64,000 nucleotides of DNA from Citrobacter sp. (GTDB lineage Bacteria; Pseudomonadota; Gammaproteobacteria; Enterobacterales; Enterobacteriaceae): assembly GCA_019415335.1 (NCBI GenBank), contig DXKH01000135.1, positions 1-64,000 of the forward strand, in the 5' to 3' direction. This document shows, in pieces, positions 50,935 to 62,443 of this stretch; within the stretch, counting starts at the first letter, position 1, and the number at the start of each line of letters is the position of its first letter. The translations under genes were made by a program, and so were the position numbers. The notes beneath the pieces were generated by a model. The model worked only from the letters and a program-made list of their open reading frames with translations. It was not told the DNA's origin and did not search any database.

Positions 50935-51681
50935 ATGTTAAAACGTACGCTATTGCTCTCCCTTTTCCCTCTCTTTGCCTGGGCCGAAGATCTGCCCGCC
51001 CCCGTCAAAGCGATAGAAAAACAAGGGATTACCATTATTAAGTCGTTCGATGCGCCTGGCGGGATGAAAGGCTATCTCGGGAAATATCAGGATATGGGAG
51101 TCACCATCTACCTGACGCCTGATGGTAAACAGGCCATTTCAGGCTATATGTACAATGAAAAGGGTGAAAACCTGAGCAATCAGTTGATAGAGAAAGAGAT
51201 CTATGCCCCAGCCGGGCGAGAAATGTGGCAGCGTATGGAAAAAGCCCACTGGCTACTGGATGGCAAGAAAGAGGCCCCGGTAGTGCTCTATGTTTTTGCT
51301 GACCCGTTCTGCCCATACTGCAAACAGTTCTGGCAACAGGCGCGTCCGTGGGTGGAATCTGGAAAAGTCCAATTGCGTACGCTACTCGTCGGCGTCATCA
51401 AACCTGAGAGTCCAGCCACCGCCGCAGCCATTCTGGCATCAAACGATCCGGCAAAAACCTGGCATGATTACGAAGCCTCGGGGGGAAAAATGGCGCTCAC
51501 CCTGCCTAAAACCATTTCTCCGGATCACATGAAAACCCTCAATATGAACGAGAAAATCATGGATGATTTAGGCGCAAACGTCACGCCCGCCATTTATTAT
51601 ATGAATAAAGATAACGTTCTCCAGCAGGTGGTTGGCTTACCCGAAAAAGCGCAACTGGATGCCATGATGGCGCATCCATAA
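50935..51681 (+). CDS. dsbG: DsbG, periplasmic thiol:disulfide isomerase / sulfenic acid reductase
   Basis: Homodimeric periplasmic thioredoxin-like protein kept reduced by DsbD; it rescues single cysteines from sulfenylation. The 248-aa precursor has a signal peptide ending near FAWAED, an N-terminal dimerisation domain, and catalytic CPYC at Cys126-Cys129 of the precursor with the cis-proline region NVTPAIYYM. It diverges from ahpC, in keeping with shared oxidative-stress control. Confidence 0.95.
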   Translation: MLKRTLLLSLFPLFAWAEDLPAPVKAIEKQGITIIKSFDAPGGMKGYLGKYQDMGVTIYLTPDGKQAISGYMYNEKGENLSNQLIEKEIYAPAGREMWQRMEKAHWLLDGKKEAPVVLYVFADPFCPYCKQFWQQARPWVESGKVQLRTLLVGVIKPESPATAAAILASNDPAKTWHDYEASGGKMALTLPKTISPDHMKTLNMNEKIMDDLGANVTPAIYYMNKDNVLQQVVGLPEKAQLDAMMAHP

Positions 51682-52016
51682 TTAATACGGGTAATTATAT
51701 GCAATTAGATATAATTACCCTGAATAATTTCATAACACGTTGTAAAAATTACTTCGTGATTTAAGCCTCGCTAAAGTAATACTCACGCCAGAAAGAATAA
51801 TGCCTTTGCATGAATTCATTATTGTTAACCACGCCAGATTATATAGCGGACTTTTGATATCTATTAGAATAAATCCACAATTAATATATTAACCATGAAT
51901 TAATTAACCCATTGAATTTATTTAAGCATTGCATGTCCAAAAAAAAGACTTATATTATAGAGGGATATCTATTTCCGGCCAGGCGCACGACGTTAACGTT
52001 TAAGGACAAGCAATAC
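51682..52016. other. dsbG-ybdN intergenic region (ybdO absent)
   Basis: 335 nt of very AT-rich sequence. In E. coli the LysR gene ybdO sits here; none is present. The region starts with a perfect 12-bp inverted repeat. An open frame continues upstream of ybdN from 51912 but without a credible start or homology. Confidence 0.7.
51689..51720. repeat. Perfect 12-bp inverted repeat after dsbG
   Basis: GGGTAATTATAT at 51689-51700 and ATATAATTACCC at 51709-51720 around an 8-nt loop GCAATTAG. It begins 7 nt after the dsbG stop. No T tract follows, so it is either an mRNA 3' hairpin or a protein site. Confidence 0.7.
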
Positions 52017-53240
52017 ATGTCTGTTTATAAAATATCATTAAACCAAAATGTTCTTGAAGCCGCTGAAGAACGCATCACCTGGACTCTCGAAAATCTTCCC
52101 CGCGTCTGTGTCTCCTTTTCCGGTGGCAAAGATTCCGGGCTGATGTTGCATCTGACGGCAAATCTTGCCCGCACGCTAAACAAAAAAATCAGCGTATTGT
52201 TCATTGACTGGGAAGCGCAATTTTCCTGTACCATTAGCTATATTTCCGCATTGCGCGACATGTATGCCGACGTCATCGAGCATTTCTATTGGGTTGCCCT
52301 GCCGCTTACGACCCAAAATTCACTGTCTCAGTTTCAACCTGAATGGCAGTGTTGGGAACCCGATACCCAATGGGTTCGCCAACCGCCTCCGGACGCGATC
52401 ACCGATCCGGGTTATTTTTCTTTCTATCAACCCGGTATGACCTTCGAACAGTTTGTGCGTGAATTTGCCGACTGGTTTTCGAATAAACGCCCGGCGGCGA
52501 TTATGATCGGTATCCGGGCGGACGAGTCTTACAATCGCTTTGTGGCGATCGCCAGTTTACGTAAACAGCGTTTTGCCGATGATAAGCCCTGGACGACCGC
52601 CGCCCCTGGCGGACATACCTGGTACATTTATCCGTTGTATGACTGGAAAACGGCCGATATCTGGACCTGGTTCAGCCGGACGAATCTGCCCTGCAATCCG
52701 CTCTACAACCTGATGTATCAGGCCGGTGTCCCGGCCCGTTACATGCGCATTTGCGAACCATTTGGACCTGAACAACGCCAGGGATTATGGCTCTATCACG
52801 TTATCGAACCCGAAAGGTGGGCGGCGATGTGCGAGCGCGTCAATGGCGTCAAAAGTGGCGGGATCTACGCCGGGCAGGATAATCATTTCTATGGCCATCG
52901 AAAAATTCTCAAGCCCGATCACTTGAGCTGGCAGGATTACGCCATGATGTTACTGCTCAGCATGCCGAAAAATACCGCAGAGCATTACCGCAATAAAATC
53001 GCCATCTATTTGCAGTGGTATAAGAAAAACGGCATGGATGAGATCCCGCAAACGCAGTCTGGCGATATTGGCTCAAAAGATATCCCCTCCTGGCGACGCA
53101 TCTGCAAAGTGATACTGAACAATGATTACTGGTGTCGGGCACTCTCTTTTAGCCCAACTAAACCGAAAAATTACCAGCGTTATAGCGAACGCATGAAAGC
53201 GAGACGCAAGGAGTGGGGAATATTATGCAACAACGATTGA
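52017..53240 (+). CDS. ybdN: YbdN, PP-loop PAPS reductase-like protein (IbrA type)
   Basis: 407-aa member of the adenine nucleotide alpha-hydrolase/PAPS reductase family, related to E. coli YbdN and IbrA. PP-loop SGGKDSG is at residues 35-41; GIRADES about 165-171 and LPCNPLYNLMYQAG about 224-237 resemble the PAPS reductase core. The C-terminal catalytic ECG(I/L)H motif of sulfate-assimilation reductases is not visible, so sulfite formation is unlikely. The ATG at 52017 follows AGGA by 10 nt. It overlaps ybdM, its conserved partner. Substrate unknown. Confidence 0.88.
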   Translation: MSVYKISLNQNVLEAAEERITWTLENLPRVCVSFSGGKDSGLMLHLTANLARTLNKKISVLFIDWEAQFSCTISYISALRDMYADVIEHFYWVALPLTTQNSLSQFQPEWQCWEPDTQWVRQPPPDAITDPGYFSFYQPGMTFEQFVREFADWFSNKRPAAIMIGIRADESYNRFVAIASLRKQRFADDKPWTTAAPGGHTWYIYPLYDWKTADIWTWFSRTNLPCNPLYNLMYQAGVPARYMRICEPFGPEQRQGLWLYHVIEPERWAAMCERVNGVKSGGIYAGQDNHFYGHRKILKPDHLSWQDYAMMLLLSMPKNTAEHYRNKIAIYLQWYKKNGMDEIPQTQSGDIGSKDIPSWRRICKVILNNDYWCRALSFSPTKPKNYQRYSERMKARRKEWGILCNND

Positions 53241-53842
53241 CACAGGATCTCATCGGCTTCCTCTCTGACCTGTCTGATGAAGAACGAATTAAGGCTATTA
53301 ATGAATTCAGAATGGCAATTCACAGCGTCAGTCCGTTTCGCAACGAACCGGTTGACTGTGTGCTGTGGATAAAAAACGAACATGTTTCACCTAACGATTA
53401 CAACCCTAACAACGTTGCTCCGCCGGAGAAAAAGCTGCTGCTGAAATCCATCGAAGCCGATGGCTTTACCCAGCCCATTGTTGCTACGCAGTCCAGCCCG
53501 GAGGAGTACGAGATCGTCGACGGCTTTCATCGCCATGAGTTAGGCAAAGGCAAAGCTTCGCTCAAGTCCCGTCTCAAAGGCTATTTGCCGATTACCTGTC
53601 TGGAGGGGAGTCGTCATGACCGCATGGCGGCGACCATTCGCCACAACCGCGCCCGTGGGCGACATCAGATCCACTCGATGTCTGAAATCGTGCGTGAACT
53701 GGCGTTACTGGGATGGGAAGATGAAAAGATCGGCAAAGAGCTGGGGATGGATGAGGACGAAGTCTTGCGCCTGAAACAGATCAACGGTCTTCAGGAACTG
53801 TTTGCTGGTCGCCGGTTTTCAAAAGCCTGGACAGTGAAATAA
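53225..53842 (+). CDS. ybdM: YbdM, ParB/sulfiredoxin-fold protein (IbrB type)
   Basis: 205-aa protein of the ParB-N/Srx superfamily, related to YbdM and IbrB. Key motifs are NDYNPNNVAPPEKKLL, the nucleotide-handling DGFHRHE (about residue 99), ATIRHNRARGRHQ and a helix-turn-helix-like segment DEKIGKELGMDEDEV. The ATG at 53225 lies 11 nt after AAGGAG. A GTG at 53213 gives the 209-aa length of E. coli YbdM but touches that site. It overlaps ybdN by 16 nt, so the two are coupled. Function unknown. Confidence 0.88.
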   Translation: MQQRLTQDLIGFLSDLSDEERIKAINEFRMAIHSVSPFRNEPVDCVLWIKNEHVSPNDYNPNNVAPPEKKLLLKSIEADGFTQPIVATQSSPEEYEIVDGFHRHELGKGKASLKSRLKGYLPITCLEGSRHDRMAATIRHNRARGRHQIHSMSEIVRELALLGWEDEKIGKELGMDEDEVLRLKQINGLQELFAGRRFSKAWTVK

Positions 53843-53850
53843 CCTGATTG

Positions 53851-53875
53851 TGCCGGATGGCGTGCTTATCCGGCC
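53851..53875. repeat. REP element
   Basis: TGCCGGATGGCGTGC ... TTATCCGGCC between the convergent ybdM and ybdD. Confidence 0.8.
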
Positions 53876-53890
53876 CGACTTTTCTCACAC

Positions 53891-54088
53891 TCAACAGCAG
53901 CGCGCTCCGCCTTTTCCGCCATAGCGCGCATCCTGACGCTCACGGAAAAACTCCTCATAGGTCATCGGCGTCTGATCCGGATGGGTGATCCGCATATGCT
54001 CGACGTAGTTGTCGTAGTCCGGCACGCCAATCATCAGTTTCGCGGCCTGACCCAGGTATTTCCCGGCTTTTGAAAGCGTATCAAACAT
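53891..54088 (-). CDS. ybdD: YbdD, small protein of CstA transport
   Basis: 65-aa DUF466 (YbdD/YjiX) protein found next to CstA-type pyruvate/peptide transporters. Conserved [18 protein letters not shown], then [18 protein letters not shown] and terminal cysteines. The related YjiX is needed for YjiY (BtsT) function, so YbdD probably supports CstA. The start at 54088 (MFDTLSKAG) matches E. coli. It lies 57 nt downstream of cstA. Confidence 0.94.
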   Translation of the reverse strand: MFDTLSKAGKYLGQAAKLMIGVPDYDNYVEHMRITHPDQTPMTYEEFFRERQDARYGGKGGARCC

Positions 54089-54145
54089 CATTACCACCTG
54101 TCAGAAAATCCCCTCTCCCGGCTGAGAGAGGGGAATAATTACACG

Positions 54146-56251
54146 TTAGTGCGCGCCTTTAGCCTGCGCCACGATCTCTTCCACATTTTCCGGCATTGGC
54201 TCATACGGCGTCTCTTTCGCCGTTGGCTTGTCCTCTTTGAGAGCGGCGAGCGCCGTCTTAATGGAGAACAACGCCAGTACCACGACCACCACCATGAAGA
54301 AGATGGTCAGGCCCGCATCCAGTCGGTTGTTAAACACCAGTTGCGCCAGCTGCGATTCCGTATACTGCGGCGGAATATTGCCACTGTCGATCATCGCCTG
54401 GAACTTATTGGCGATCGCCAGGAAGCCGACTTTCGTATCCGGGCTGAAGGATTTCTGCCAGCCCGCCGTCAGAGTACAAATCAGCAGCCATGCGGTCGGC
54501 ACCAGTGCCACCCACGCATAACGCTGACGTTTCATCTTGAACAGGACAACCGCGCAGAGCATCAGCGCCATACCCGCCAGCATCTGGTTGGCGATACCAA
54601 ACAGCGGCCACAGGGTGTTAATACCGCCTAACGGATCCACCACGCCCTGATGCAGGAAGTAGCCCCACGCCAGCACGCACAGTGCGGTCGCCAGCAGGTT
54701 GGCAGGCAATGAGTCCGTACGTTTAAGGCCAGGAGAAACGACACCCAGCAGGTCCTGCAGCATAAAACGTGCCGCACGCGTCCCCGCATCGACCGCCGTC
54801 AGAATAAACAGCGCTTCGAACAGAATGGCGAAGTGATACCAGAAGGCCACATCCATCATGCCGCCCAGCGCACCGTGCAGGATATAGGCCATCCCCACCG
54901 CCAGTGTTGGCGCACCACCCGCACGGGAGATAATCGACTGCTCACCCACCTCGTTGGCAATCTGATGCAGTGTATCCGGCGTAATCGCAAAGCCCCAACT
55001 GCTGACCACCTGAGCAGCAGAGGCCACCAAGTCAGTCGTACCGGCAGGCGCCAGCACGGCCATTGGGCTGTTCATCGCAAAATAGACGCCCGGATCGATG
55101 ATACAGGCAGAAACCAGCGCCATGATGGCGACGAACGATTCCATCAGCATACCGCCGTAGCCAATGAAACAAGCCTGACCTTCGTTCGCCAGCATCTTCG
55201 GCGTCGTACCAGAGGAGATCAGCGCGTGGAAACCCGAAACGGCGCCACAGGCGATAGTGATAAACAGGAACGGGAACAAGTTACCCGTCCACACCGGCCC
55301 GGTGCCATCAACAAATTTAGTCAGCGCAGGCATCGTCAGCGTCGGGCGCATGATCAAAATGCCCACCGCCAGACCGACAATGGTCCCGATTTTCAGGAAG
55401 GTAGAGAGGTAGTCGCGCGGAGCAAGCAGCAGCCACACCGGCAGTACCGCCGCCACGAAACCGTAGCCCACCAGCATCCAGGTTAACTGTACGCCGGTGA
55501 AGTCAAAATACGGTGCCCAGGTTGGACTTTCCGCGACCCAGCCGCCGGAAATAATGGCAAACACGAGGAATACCAGACCGATAACCGACACTTCGCCGAT
55601 ACGACCCGGACGCAGATAACGTAAATAAACGCCCATAAAAATCGCCAGCGGGATGGTGAACGCAACGGTGTAGGTTCCCCACGGACTGTGGGTCAGCGCT
55701 TTCACCACGATCATCGCCAGCACCGCGAGGATAATCACCATGATCATGAAACAGGCCACCAGCGCAATGACCCCTGCAGTTGGGCCCATCTCTTCTTTGA
55801 CCAGTTCCCCCAGCGAACGGCCATCGCGACGCGTCGATACGAAGAGCACCATGAAATCCTGTACCGCCCCGGCTAAGACCACGCCGGCCAGCAGCCAGAT
55901 CATGCCCGGTAGATAGCCCATTTGCGCCGCCAGTACCGGTCCGACCAACGGACCCGCACCGGCAATCGCCGCAAAATGGTGACCGAACAACACTTTTTTG
56001 TCGGTGGGGACGTAGTCGAGCCCGTCGTTATGGCGCACCGCAGGCGTCATACGCGTCGGGTCAACCGCCAGCACATTTTTGGCGATGTACAGACCGTAGA
56101 AACGATAGGCGATGAGATAGACACAGACCGACGCCACGACTATCCACAGCGCGTTGATCTGTTCCCCACGGTTGAGCGCAATATAACCCAGAGCAAATGC
56201 GCCCATTACCGAGAGCACTGTCCAGATGAGGTATTTCCCTGATTTATTCAT
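54146..56251 (-). CDS. cstA: CstA, carbon-starvation pyruvate/peptide transporter
   Basis: Large inner-membrane carrier of 701 aa with about 18 hydrophobic segments. Conserved HHFAAIAGAGPLVGPVLAAQ and AGAVQDFMVLF near the N-terminus, GCGAVSGFHALISSGTTPK-type loop (as SGFHALISSGTTPK) in the middle. It imports pyruvate and some peptides under carbon limitation and is CRP-induced and CsrA-repressed in E. coli. It lies downstream of entH on the same strand with a 185-nt gap that should contain its own promoter. Confidence 0.95.
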   Translation of the reverse strand: MNKSGKYLIWTVLSVMGAFALGYIALNRGEQINALWIVVASVCVYLIAYRFYGLYIAKNVLAVDPTRMTPAVRHNDGLDYVPTDKKVLFGHHFAAIAGAGPLVGPVLAAQMGYLPGMIWLLAGVVLAGAVQDFMVLFVSTRRDGRSLGELVKEEMGPTAGVIALVACFMIMVIILAVLAMIVVKALTHSPWGTYTVAFTIPLAIFMGVYLRYLRPGRIGEVSVIGLVFLVFAIISGGWVAESPTWAPYFDFTGVQLTWMLVGYGFVAAVLPVWLLLAPRDYLSTFLKIGTIVGLAVGILIMRPTLTMPALTKFVDGTGPVWTGNLFPFLFITIACGAVSGFHALISSGTTPKMLANEGQACFIGYGGMLMESFVAIMALVSACIIDPGVYFAMNSPMAVLAPAGTTDLVASAAQVVSSWGFAITPDTLHQIANEVGEQSIISRAGGAPTLAVGMAYILHGALGGMMDVAFWYHFAILFEALFILTAVDAGTRAARFMLQDLLGVVSPGLKRTDSLPANLLATALCVLAWGYFLHQGVVDPLGGINTLWPLFGIANQMLAGMALMLCAVVLFKMKRQRYAWVALVPTAWLLICTLTAGWQKSFSPDTKVGFLAIANKFQAMIDSGNIPPQYTESQLAQLVFNNRLDAGLTIFFMVVVVVLALFSIKTALAALKEDKPTAKETPYEPMPENVEEIVAQAKGAH

Positions 56252-56436
56252 GGTTGTTATCCGTTTGCGTGTTCCAGAGAAGAGAGATGTTACATTTTGT
56301 TTCTATAACATCTTTTCTGGTTTTAACAACCTGACAACCCAATAAACCTGAAGTATCACCGACTATTTACATCGCATTGTTAACTGGATCACTCCATTCA
56401 CCCGTTAGCGCTGCAATCTCATGGCATTACCCGTAC

Positions 56437-57607
<1,171 letters not shown>

Positions 57608-57608
<1 letters not shown>

Positions 57609-58465
57609 TAGCGCACCTCGCGGGAGATCAGCGCCCACCACGCATCAATGGTCGGGTTTTTCGCCAGCATCACGAAGTCGATATCGCCGTGCACTTTACG
57701 CCAGCGCGCCGCCAGCGCCATCATCCGCACCGAGTCCAGACCGTAATCGATCAGGTTCTCGTCATCCATCGGTTCATCGGACTCATCGAGCAGCGGTAAA
57801 ATCAGCGCCCGCAGTTCATCTTTGCTGGCTGGAACCGGCGCGGGCAACAACTCCTGAGTCATCACGACGCGACCTGAACGTCCCGCAACATACTTCAGCG
57901 ACATCAGGTGCTCCTCACGGCTGAAATCGGCCAGCGCGTCCGCTACCATGAACGGCTTGATATCGCGCATAAAGGCGTCCGTCGCCGTGGTCATACAGCC
58001 GATGTGCGCATACACCCCGGTGATAATCAGCTGGTCACGTCCGGTTTCTTTCAGCATCAGTTCCAGCGGGGAACGGTGAAATGCACTGTAGCGCCATTTG
58101 ACCAACACATTATCGGCTTCATCCGGTGCCAGCGCGGCAACCACTTTTTGCTGCTCCGGCGAGCGTGTCAGCCCCGGCCCCCACATGTCGTTAAGCAGGG
58201 CGCGATCTTCATCACTCTGATCTTTCGGCTGCGCGGTGTAATAAACCGGAATATTGTGCGCTTTACAGTAACTGCGCAGGGCGGCGATATTGGCGATCAC
58301 CTGTTCCATCATCGGACAGTTTTCACCCCAGAAGCTGACGAAGTAGTCTTGCATATCGTGGATCAGCAGCGCAGCACGGTCCGGATCAAACGCCCAGTTG
58401 ACCTTATTGACCGGAACATCAAGCGCGGTTGGCAGCGCGTAAGCCTGCAGTTTAGGAATTGCCAT
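57608..58465 (-). CDS. entB: EntB, isochorismatase and aryl carrier protein
   Basis: Bifunctional 285-aa protein. The N-terminal isochorismatase domain (about 1-210; LLIHDMQDYFV and GVYAHIGCMTT motifs) makes 2,3-dihydro-2,3-dihydroxybenzoate; the C-terminal aryl carrier domain holds the phosphopantetheine serine in DYGLDSVRMM. It accepts dihydroxybenzoate from EntE and donates it to EntF. It sits between entE (13 nt) and entA (1-nt overlap). Confidence 0.97.
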
Positions 58466-58478
58466 TGCGTGTTCTCCT

Positions 58479-60086
58479 TCAGGCCGAACGTGTTGCCAGC
58501 CACTGACGTAATTGTTTTTTATCGACTTTACCGACCGGGGTCAGAGGTAGCGCCTCAACGATTTCCACCCGGTCCGGTAACTTGAATTCAGCGACGCCCT
58601 GCTCGCGCAGGAAGCGACGCACCTGTACCGCGCGCAGGGGTTCTTTCACCACCAGATACGCGCAGCTCTTCTCCCCCATCAGCTCGTCTTCCATACTGAC
58701 CAGCGCCGCATGGATCACCGCCTGATGACGCAGTAACAGGTTTTCGATCTCTTCCGCGGCGATCTTCTCGCCGCCACGGTTGATCTGATCTTTTTCACGC
58801 CCCTGAACGGTGATGTAGCCATCCTCGTCAATGGAGATCAGATCGCCAGAACAGTAGAAACCGTTGGCGTCAAAGGCGCTGGCGTTATGCTGCGGACTTT
58901 TGTAATAGCCACGGAAGGTGTACGGACCGCGCGTCATCAGCCGTCCTGTTTCTCCCTGCGGCAGCGGGTTACCGTCGGCATCTGCCACCCACACTTCGTC
59001 ATCCGGACACATCGGACGCCCCTGGGTATTGATTACCCGCTCCGGGCTGTCGTCGAGACGGGTGTAGTTCACTAAGCCTTCCGCCATGCCAAAGACCTGC
59101 TGCAACTGACAGCCAATTTCAGCCGGGATCCGCGCTGCCAGCGATGCGGACAGGCGCGCACCGCCAACCTGCAACAGCGTTAGCGAAGCCAGTTGCGCAT
59201 TGCTGCCCCACTCGTTAATCGCCTGTAACCACAGGCTGACCGCAGGCGGCACCAGCGCCGTCGCGTCGATCTGGTGTTTTTCAATCAGCGGGAAGCACAG
59301 CGTGGCGCTCGGGTCCGCGGCCAGCACCACAGTGCCACCGGCAAGAAATACGCCCAGCGATCCAGGTGAACTCATGGCGTAGTTATGCGCCGCAGGGATC
59401 GCGCATAAAAAACGCGTATCCGCAGTGAAGTGACAGATTTCATTACTGCGGCGCACGCTGTAGTAATAGTCGTTGTGGGTTCGCGGGATAAGCTTTGGCG
59501 TCCCGGTCGTGCCGCCGGAGAGCTGGAAGTAAGCCACCTCATCCGCAGGCGATGGCGAGGCGACAAACCCTTCTGCTGACTGGTTTATCGCCGCTTCCAG
59601 GCAGTGCTCACCGTTGTCATTGAGCAGATGCACCACGCGAATAGAATTATGCTGAGCGATAAACGTATTCAGAAAATCGTCGTCGGCAAACAGCGCGTGC
59701 TGACGATCGGCAATCAGCAGCGCGGGTTCGATTTGCGTCGCATAGGCGGTAAGTTCAGTGCGTTGATGGCTGAACAGGGCAAGCACGGGCGCGACACCAA
59801 GCTTCAGCAGCGCAAAGAACGTGATATACAACTCCGCCACGTTGCCCAGTTGCACCAGCGCAGTTTCACCGGATTTGATCCCCTGACGGCGCAGCGTGCA
59901 GGCAAGGTTATCCGCCGCCTGATTCAGTTCCCGATAGCTCAGTTGACGATCGCCCTCAATGACCGCCATATGGTCATTTTCTGCATGGCGGGTCAATATG
60001 TCCGTCAGTGGCAGATCCTGCCAGTAGCCTTTTTCACGATAACGACGGGCAAATTCGTCAGGCCATCGGGTGAAAGGAATGCTCAT
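58479..60086 (-). CDS. entE: EntE, 2,3-dihydroxybenzoate-AMP ligase
   Basis: Stand-alone adenylation enzyme that activates dihydroxybenzoate and loads the EntB carrier domain. The 535-aa protein has the P-loop core [16 protein letters not shown], aryl-acid pocket region [21 protein letters not shown] and the hinge [20 protein letters not shown] with a terminal catalytic lysine near GKVDKKQLR. The second of two tandem ATGs (60086) is better spaced from AAGGAG and matches the E. coli start. Confidence 0.97.
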   Translation of the reverse strand: MSIPFTRWPDEFARRYREKGYWQDLPLTDILTRHAENDHMAVIEGDRQLSYRELNQAADNLACTLRRQGIKSGETALVQLGNVAELYITFFALLKLGVAPVLALFSHQRTELTAYATQIEPALLIADRQHALFADDDFLNTFIAQHNSIRVVHLLNDNGEHCLEAAINQSAEGFVASPSPADEVAYFQLSGGTTGTPKLIPRTHNDYYYSVRRSNEICHFTADTRFLCAIPAAHNYAMSSPGSLGVFLAGGTVVLAADPSATLCFPLIEKHQIDATALVPPAVSLWLQAINEWGSNAQLASLTLLQVGGARLSASLAARIPAEIGCQLQQVFGMAEGLVNYTRLDDSPERVINTQGRPMCPDDEVWVADADGNPLPQGETGRLMTRGPYTFRGYYKSPQHNASAFDANGFYCSGDLISIDEDGYITVQGREKDQINRGGEKIAAEEIENLLLRHQAVIHAALVSMEDELMGEKSCAYLVVKEPLRAVQVRRFLREQGVAEFKLPDRVEIVEALPLTPVGKVDKKQLRQWLATRSA

Positions 60087-60095
60087 CATCGCTCC

Positions 60096-61271
60096 TTAAT
60101 GCAATCCAAAAACATTCAACATGGTGGAGAGTTTGACGCCGGTTTCACGCCACTCTCCTACCGGTGAAGAGGCCGGGACAATCCCTGCGCCTGCAAACAG
60201 GCGCACCTGGTTTTTACGTAACCTCGCACAGCGGATGGTCACCACCCACTCACCGTTGCCTTCGGCGTCGCACCAGCCGACGATGCCGCCAAACAGTTCA
60301 CGGTCGAACGGCTCCAGTTCGGCAATCAGCTGTTTCGCCGCCTGATGCGGGAAGCCGCTCAGCGCAGGTGTCGGATGCAGCAGACAAGCCAGCGTCAGGG
60401 CGTTTTCTCCGGCATTGGCTTTTCCTTCAAACGGCGTACCGAGGTGCCAAAGCGTGGGCGTGGTGATGAGCTGCGGCGAAGACGGCAGTTGCAGATCCTG
60501 ACTGCGATCGCGCAGCACGGTTTTCATCGCCTGCGTAACCAGATCGTGTTCATGGCGATCTTTCTCAGAAGCCAGCAGACGGTTTCCGGCTTCCCGATCC
60601 AGCACATCATCAGGCTGGCGACGCGCGGAGCCCGCCAGCGGCAGTGAGCTAAAGCGATCGCCCTCTTTGCGCAGCAGCAGTTCCGGGCTCGCGCCAAGCA
60701 GGACGCCACCATCGTGCAGCGGTACATGGAAGTTGTAACTAACCGGGTTTTGCGCCACCAGACGTTCCAGCAGTGCACCGCTGTTGATCTCGGCATCGGT
60801 GGTGATATCAATCAATCGCGAGAGCACCACTTTGTCGACTTCCGGCGTCGCCGTCAGCGCGGCAGCACGTGCAACCATCTCTTCGAACGTCTCCTGTTCA
60901 GGGATCGCGTTGCGCGCCGTGACGTTCAGTGCCTGATGGCCGGTAAAGTAGCGTGATGACTGTTGTTTTTCCTGGCGAGAGAAGGTCTGCCAGCTCTGGG
61001 GAATAAACAGCGATGATGGCTGGCGGGTGTCAAACGGAATCGCCCCCACCATGACCGGGTTTGCGATACCCTGCGCTTTGGCATCAGCAAACATTTTTTG
61101 TAATTTTTGTTGGAAGGGGCTGTCTGGCGAATCACCGTTAACGGCAGGTTCATCGAAGCGAGCGAAGCATCCTGACGTCGTAAAGCTCCGATACGGCGAC
61201 ATAAAGAAAAAGCGATGGGGTGCAAGTGTTGCCATAGTCTGCTGAACTTCCTCGGCCAAAGACGTATCCAT
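60096..61271 (-). CDS. entC: EntC, isochorismate synthase
   Basis: First enzyme of the enterobactin branch; converts chorismate to isochorismate. The 391-aa protein is a chorismate-binding fold with DKVVLSRL (general-base lysine), [29 protein letters not shown] and the metal-binding [18 protein letters not shown] segment. Start at 61271 ([11 protein letters not shown]). The Fur-box-containing divergent region to fepB lies upstream. Confidence 0.97.
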   Translation of the reverse strand: MDTSLAEEVQQTMATLAPHRFFFMSPYRSFTTSGCFARFDEPAVNGDSPDSPFQQKLQKMFADAKAQGIANPVMVGAIPFDTRQPSSLFIPQSWQTFSRQEKQQSSRYFTGHQALNVTARNAIPEQETFEEMVARAAALTATPEVDKVVLSRLIDITTDAEINSGALLERLVAQNPVSYNFHVPLHDGGVLLGASPELLLRKEGDRFSSLPLAGSARRQPDDVLDREAGNRLLASEKDRHEHDLVTQAMKTVLRDRSQDLQLPSSPQLITTPTLWHLGTPFEGKANAGENALTLACLLHPTPALSGFPHQAAKQLIAELEPFDRELFGGIVGWCDAEGNGEWVVTIRCARLRKNQVRLFAGAGIVPASSPVGEWRETGVKLSTMLNVFGLH

Positions 61272-61299
61272 ATCATCCTCCAAAAATGATAAAGGTTTT

Positions 61300-61318
61300 A
61301 ATAATGATTATCATTTAT
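61300..61318. promoter_or_regulatory. Fur box of entC
   Basis: AATAATGATTATCATTTAT matches the 19-bp Fur consensus GATAATGATAATCATTATC at about 15 positions. It lies about 29 nt upstream of the entC start and should repress entCEBAH when iron is plentiful. Confidence 0.85.
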
Positions 61319-61408
61319 ATTTTCGGGCGCTAACCTAAAAGCAAACAGGCGACATGTCAACTCTTGAGGTAGCACAAAGTGCGACTTACGCTTGCATCCC
61401 TTGCGCTT

Positions 61409-61427
61409 AATAATGAAAATGAGAAGC
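61409..61427. promoter_or_regulatory. Fur-like box of fepB
   Basis: AATAATGAAAATGAGAAGC matches the Fur consensus at about 13 of 19 positions. It sits 29 nt before the fepB start, as expected for the divergent promoter. Confidence 0.65.
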
Positions 61428-61455
61428 ATTAATAACTCAGCACAGGAACTGATTT

Positions 61456-62403
61456 GTGAGACTGTCTTCCCTGTCCGGCCTGCTCATTACGCTCATCATT
61501 TTCGGATTCTCCTCAGCCCACGCCGCGGACTGGCCGCGTCAGGTGACTGACGTTCGCGGCAGCCATACGCTGGAACACAAACCTGAACGTATCGTCTCCA
61601 CCAGCGTCACGCTCACCGGTTCATTGCTGGCGATTGATGCGCCGGTGGTCGCCAGCGGGGCGACGACGCCAAACAACCGCGTGGCTGACGACCAGGGATT
61701 CTTACGTCAGTGGAGCGACGTGGCAAAAGCACGCAAGCTGACGCGCCTCTATATCGGCGAACCGAACGCCGAAGCGGTGGCAGCACAAATGCCCGACCTC
61801 ATTCTGATTAGCGCAACCGGAGGCGATTCCGCGCTGGCGTTGTACGATCAGCTTTCTCCCATTGCCCCGACGCTTATCATTAATTACGACGATAAAAGCT
61901 GGCAGTCGTTGCTGATGCAGTTGGGCGACATTACCGGCCAGGAGAAACAGGCCGCCGCACGTATTGCTGAATTTGATAAGCAACTGGCCGTCGTTAAGCA
62001 GCAACTGAAGTTGCCGCCGCAACCGGTGAGCGCGCTGGTTTACACCGCCGCCGCCCACAGAGCCAACCTGTGGACGCCTGAGTCCGCGCAGGGAAAAATG
62101 CTGGAGCAACTCGGCTTTACGCTGGCAACGTTGCCAGGCGGACTGCAACCCAGTCAAAGCCAGGGGAAACGTCACGATATTATTCAGCTTGGCGGTGAGA
62201 ATCTGGCTGCCGGACTGAACGGCGAAGCGCTGTTCCTGTTTGCAGGTGACGAGAAAGACGAGCAGGCGATTTACGCCAACCCACTGCTGGCACATCTGCC
62301 AGCGGTACAGAGCAAGCGCGTTTATGCTCTGGGCACTGAGTCTTTCCGCCTGGATTATTACAGCGCGATGCGAGTGCTCGACCGTCTCGCCACGCTGTTT
62401 TAA
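61456..62403 (+). CDS. fepB: FepB, ferric enterobactin periplasmic binding protein
   Basis: Class III solute-binding protein of 315 aa that shuttles ferric enterobactin from FepA to FepDGC. A signal peptide ends at AHA before ADWPRQV, and two lobes are joined by a long helix (around [16 protein letters not shown]). The start is GTG at 61456 with ACAGGAA upstream. It is divergent from entC and convergent with entS. Confidence 0.96.
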   Translation: MRLSSLSGLLITLIIFGFSSAHAADWPRQVTDVRGSHTLEHKPERIVSTSVTLTGSLLAIDAPVVASGATTPNNRVADDQGFLRQWSDVAKARKLTRLYIGEPNAEAVAAQMPDLILISATGGDSALALYDQLSPIAPTLIINYDDKSWQSLLMQLGDITGQEKQAAARIAEFDKQLAVVKQQLKLPPQPVSALVYTAAAHRANLWTPESAQGKMLEQLGFTLATLPGGLQPSQSQGKRHDIIQLGGENLAAGLNGEALFLFAGDEKDEQAIYANPLLAHLPAVQSKRVYALGTESFRLDYYSAMRVLDRLATLF

Positions 62404-62410
62404 TCGCCAT

Positions 62411-62435
62411 TGCCGGATAGCGCCTTATCCGGCCA
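62411..62435. repeat. REP element
   Basis: TGCCGGATAGCGCC ... TTATCCGGCCA between the convergent fepB and entS genes. Confidence 0.8.
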
Positions 62436-62443
62436 GCCTGAAA

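Noticed and set aside
51912..52016. N-terminal extension of YbdN by 35 codons
   Set aside because: The upstream codons are AT-rich and not part of the family; the ATG at 52017 has a ribosome-binding site and matches the E. coli start.
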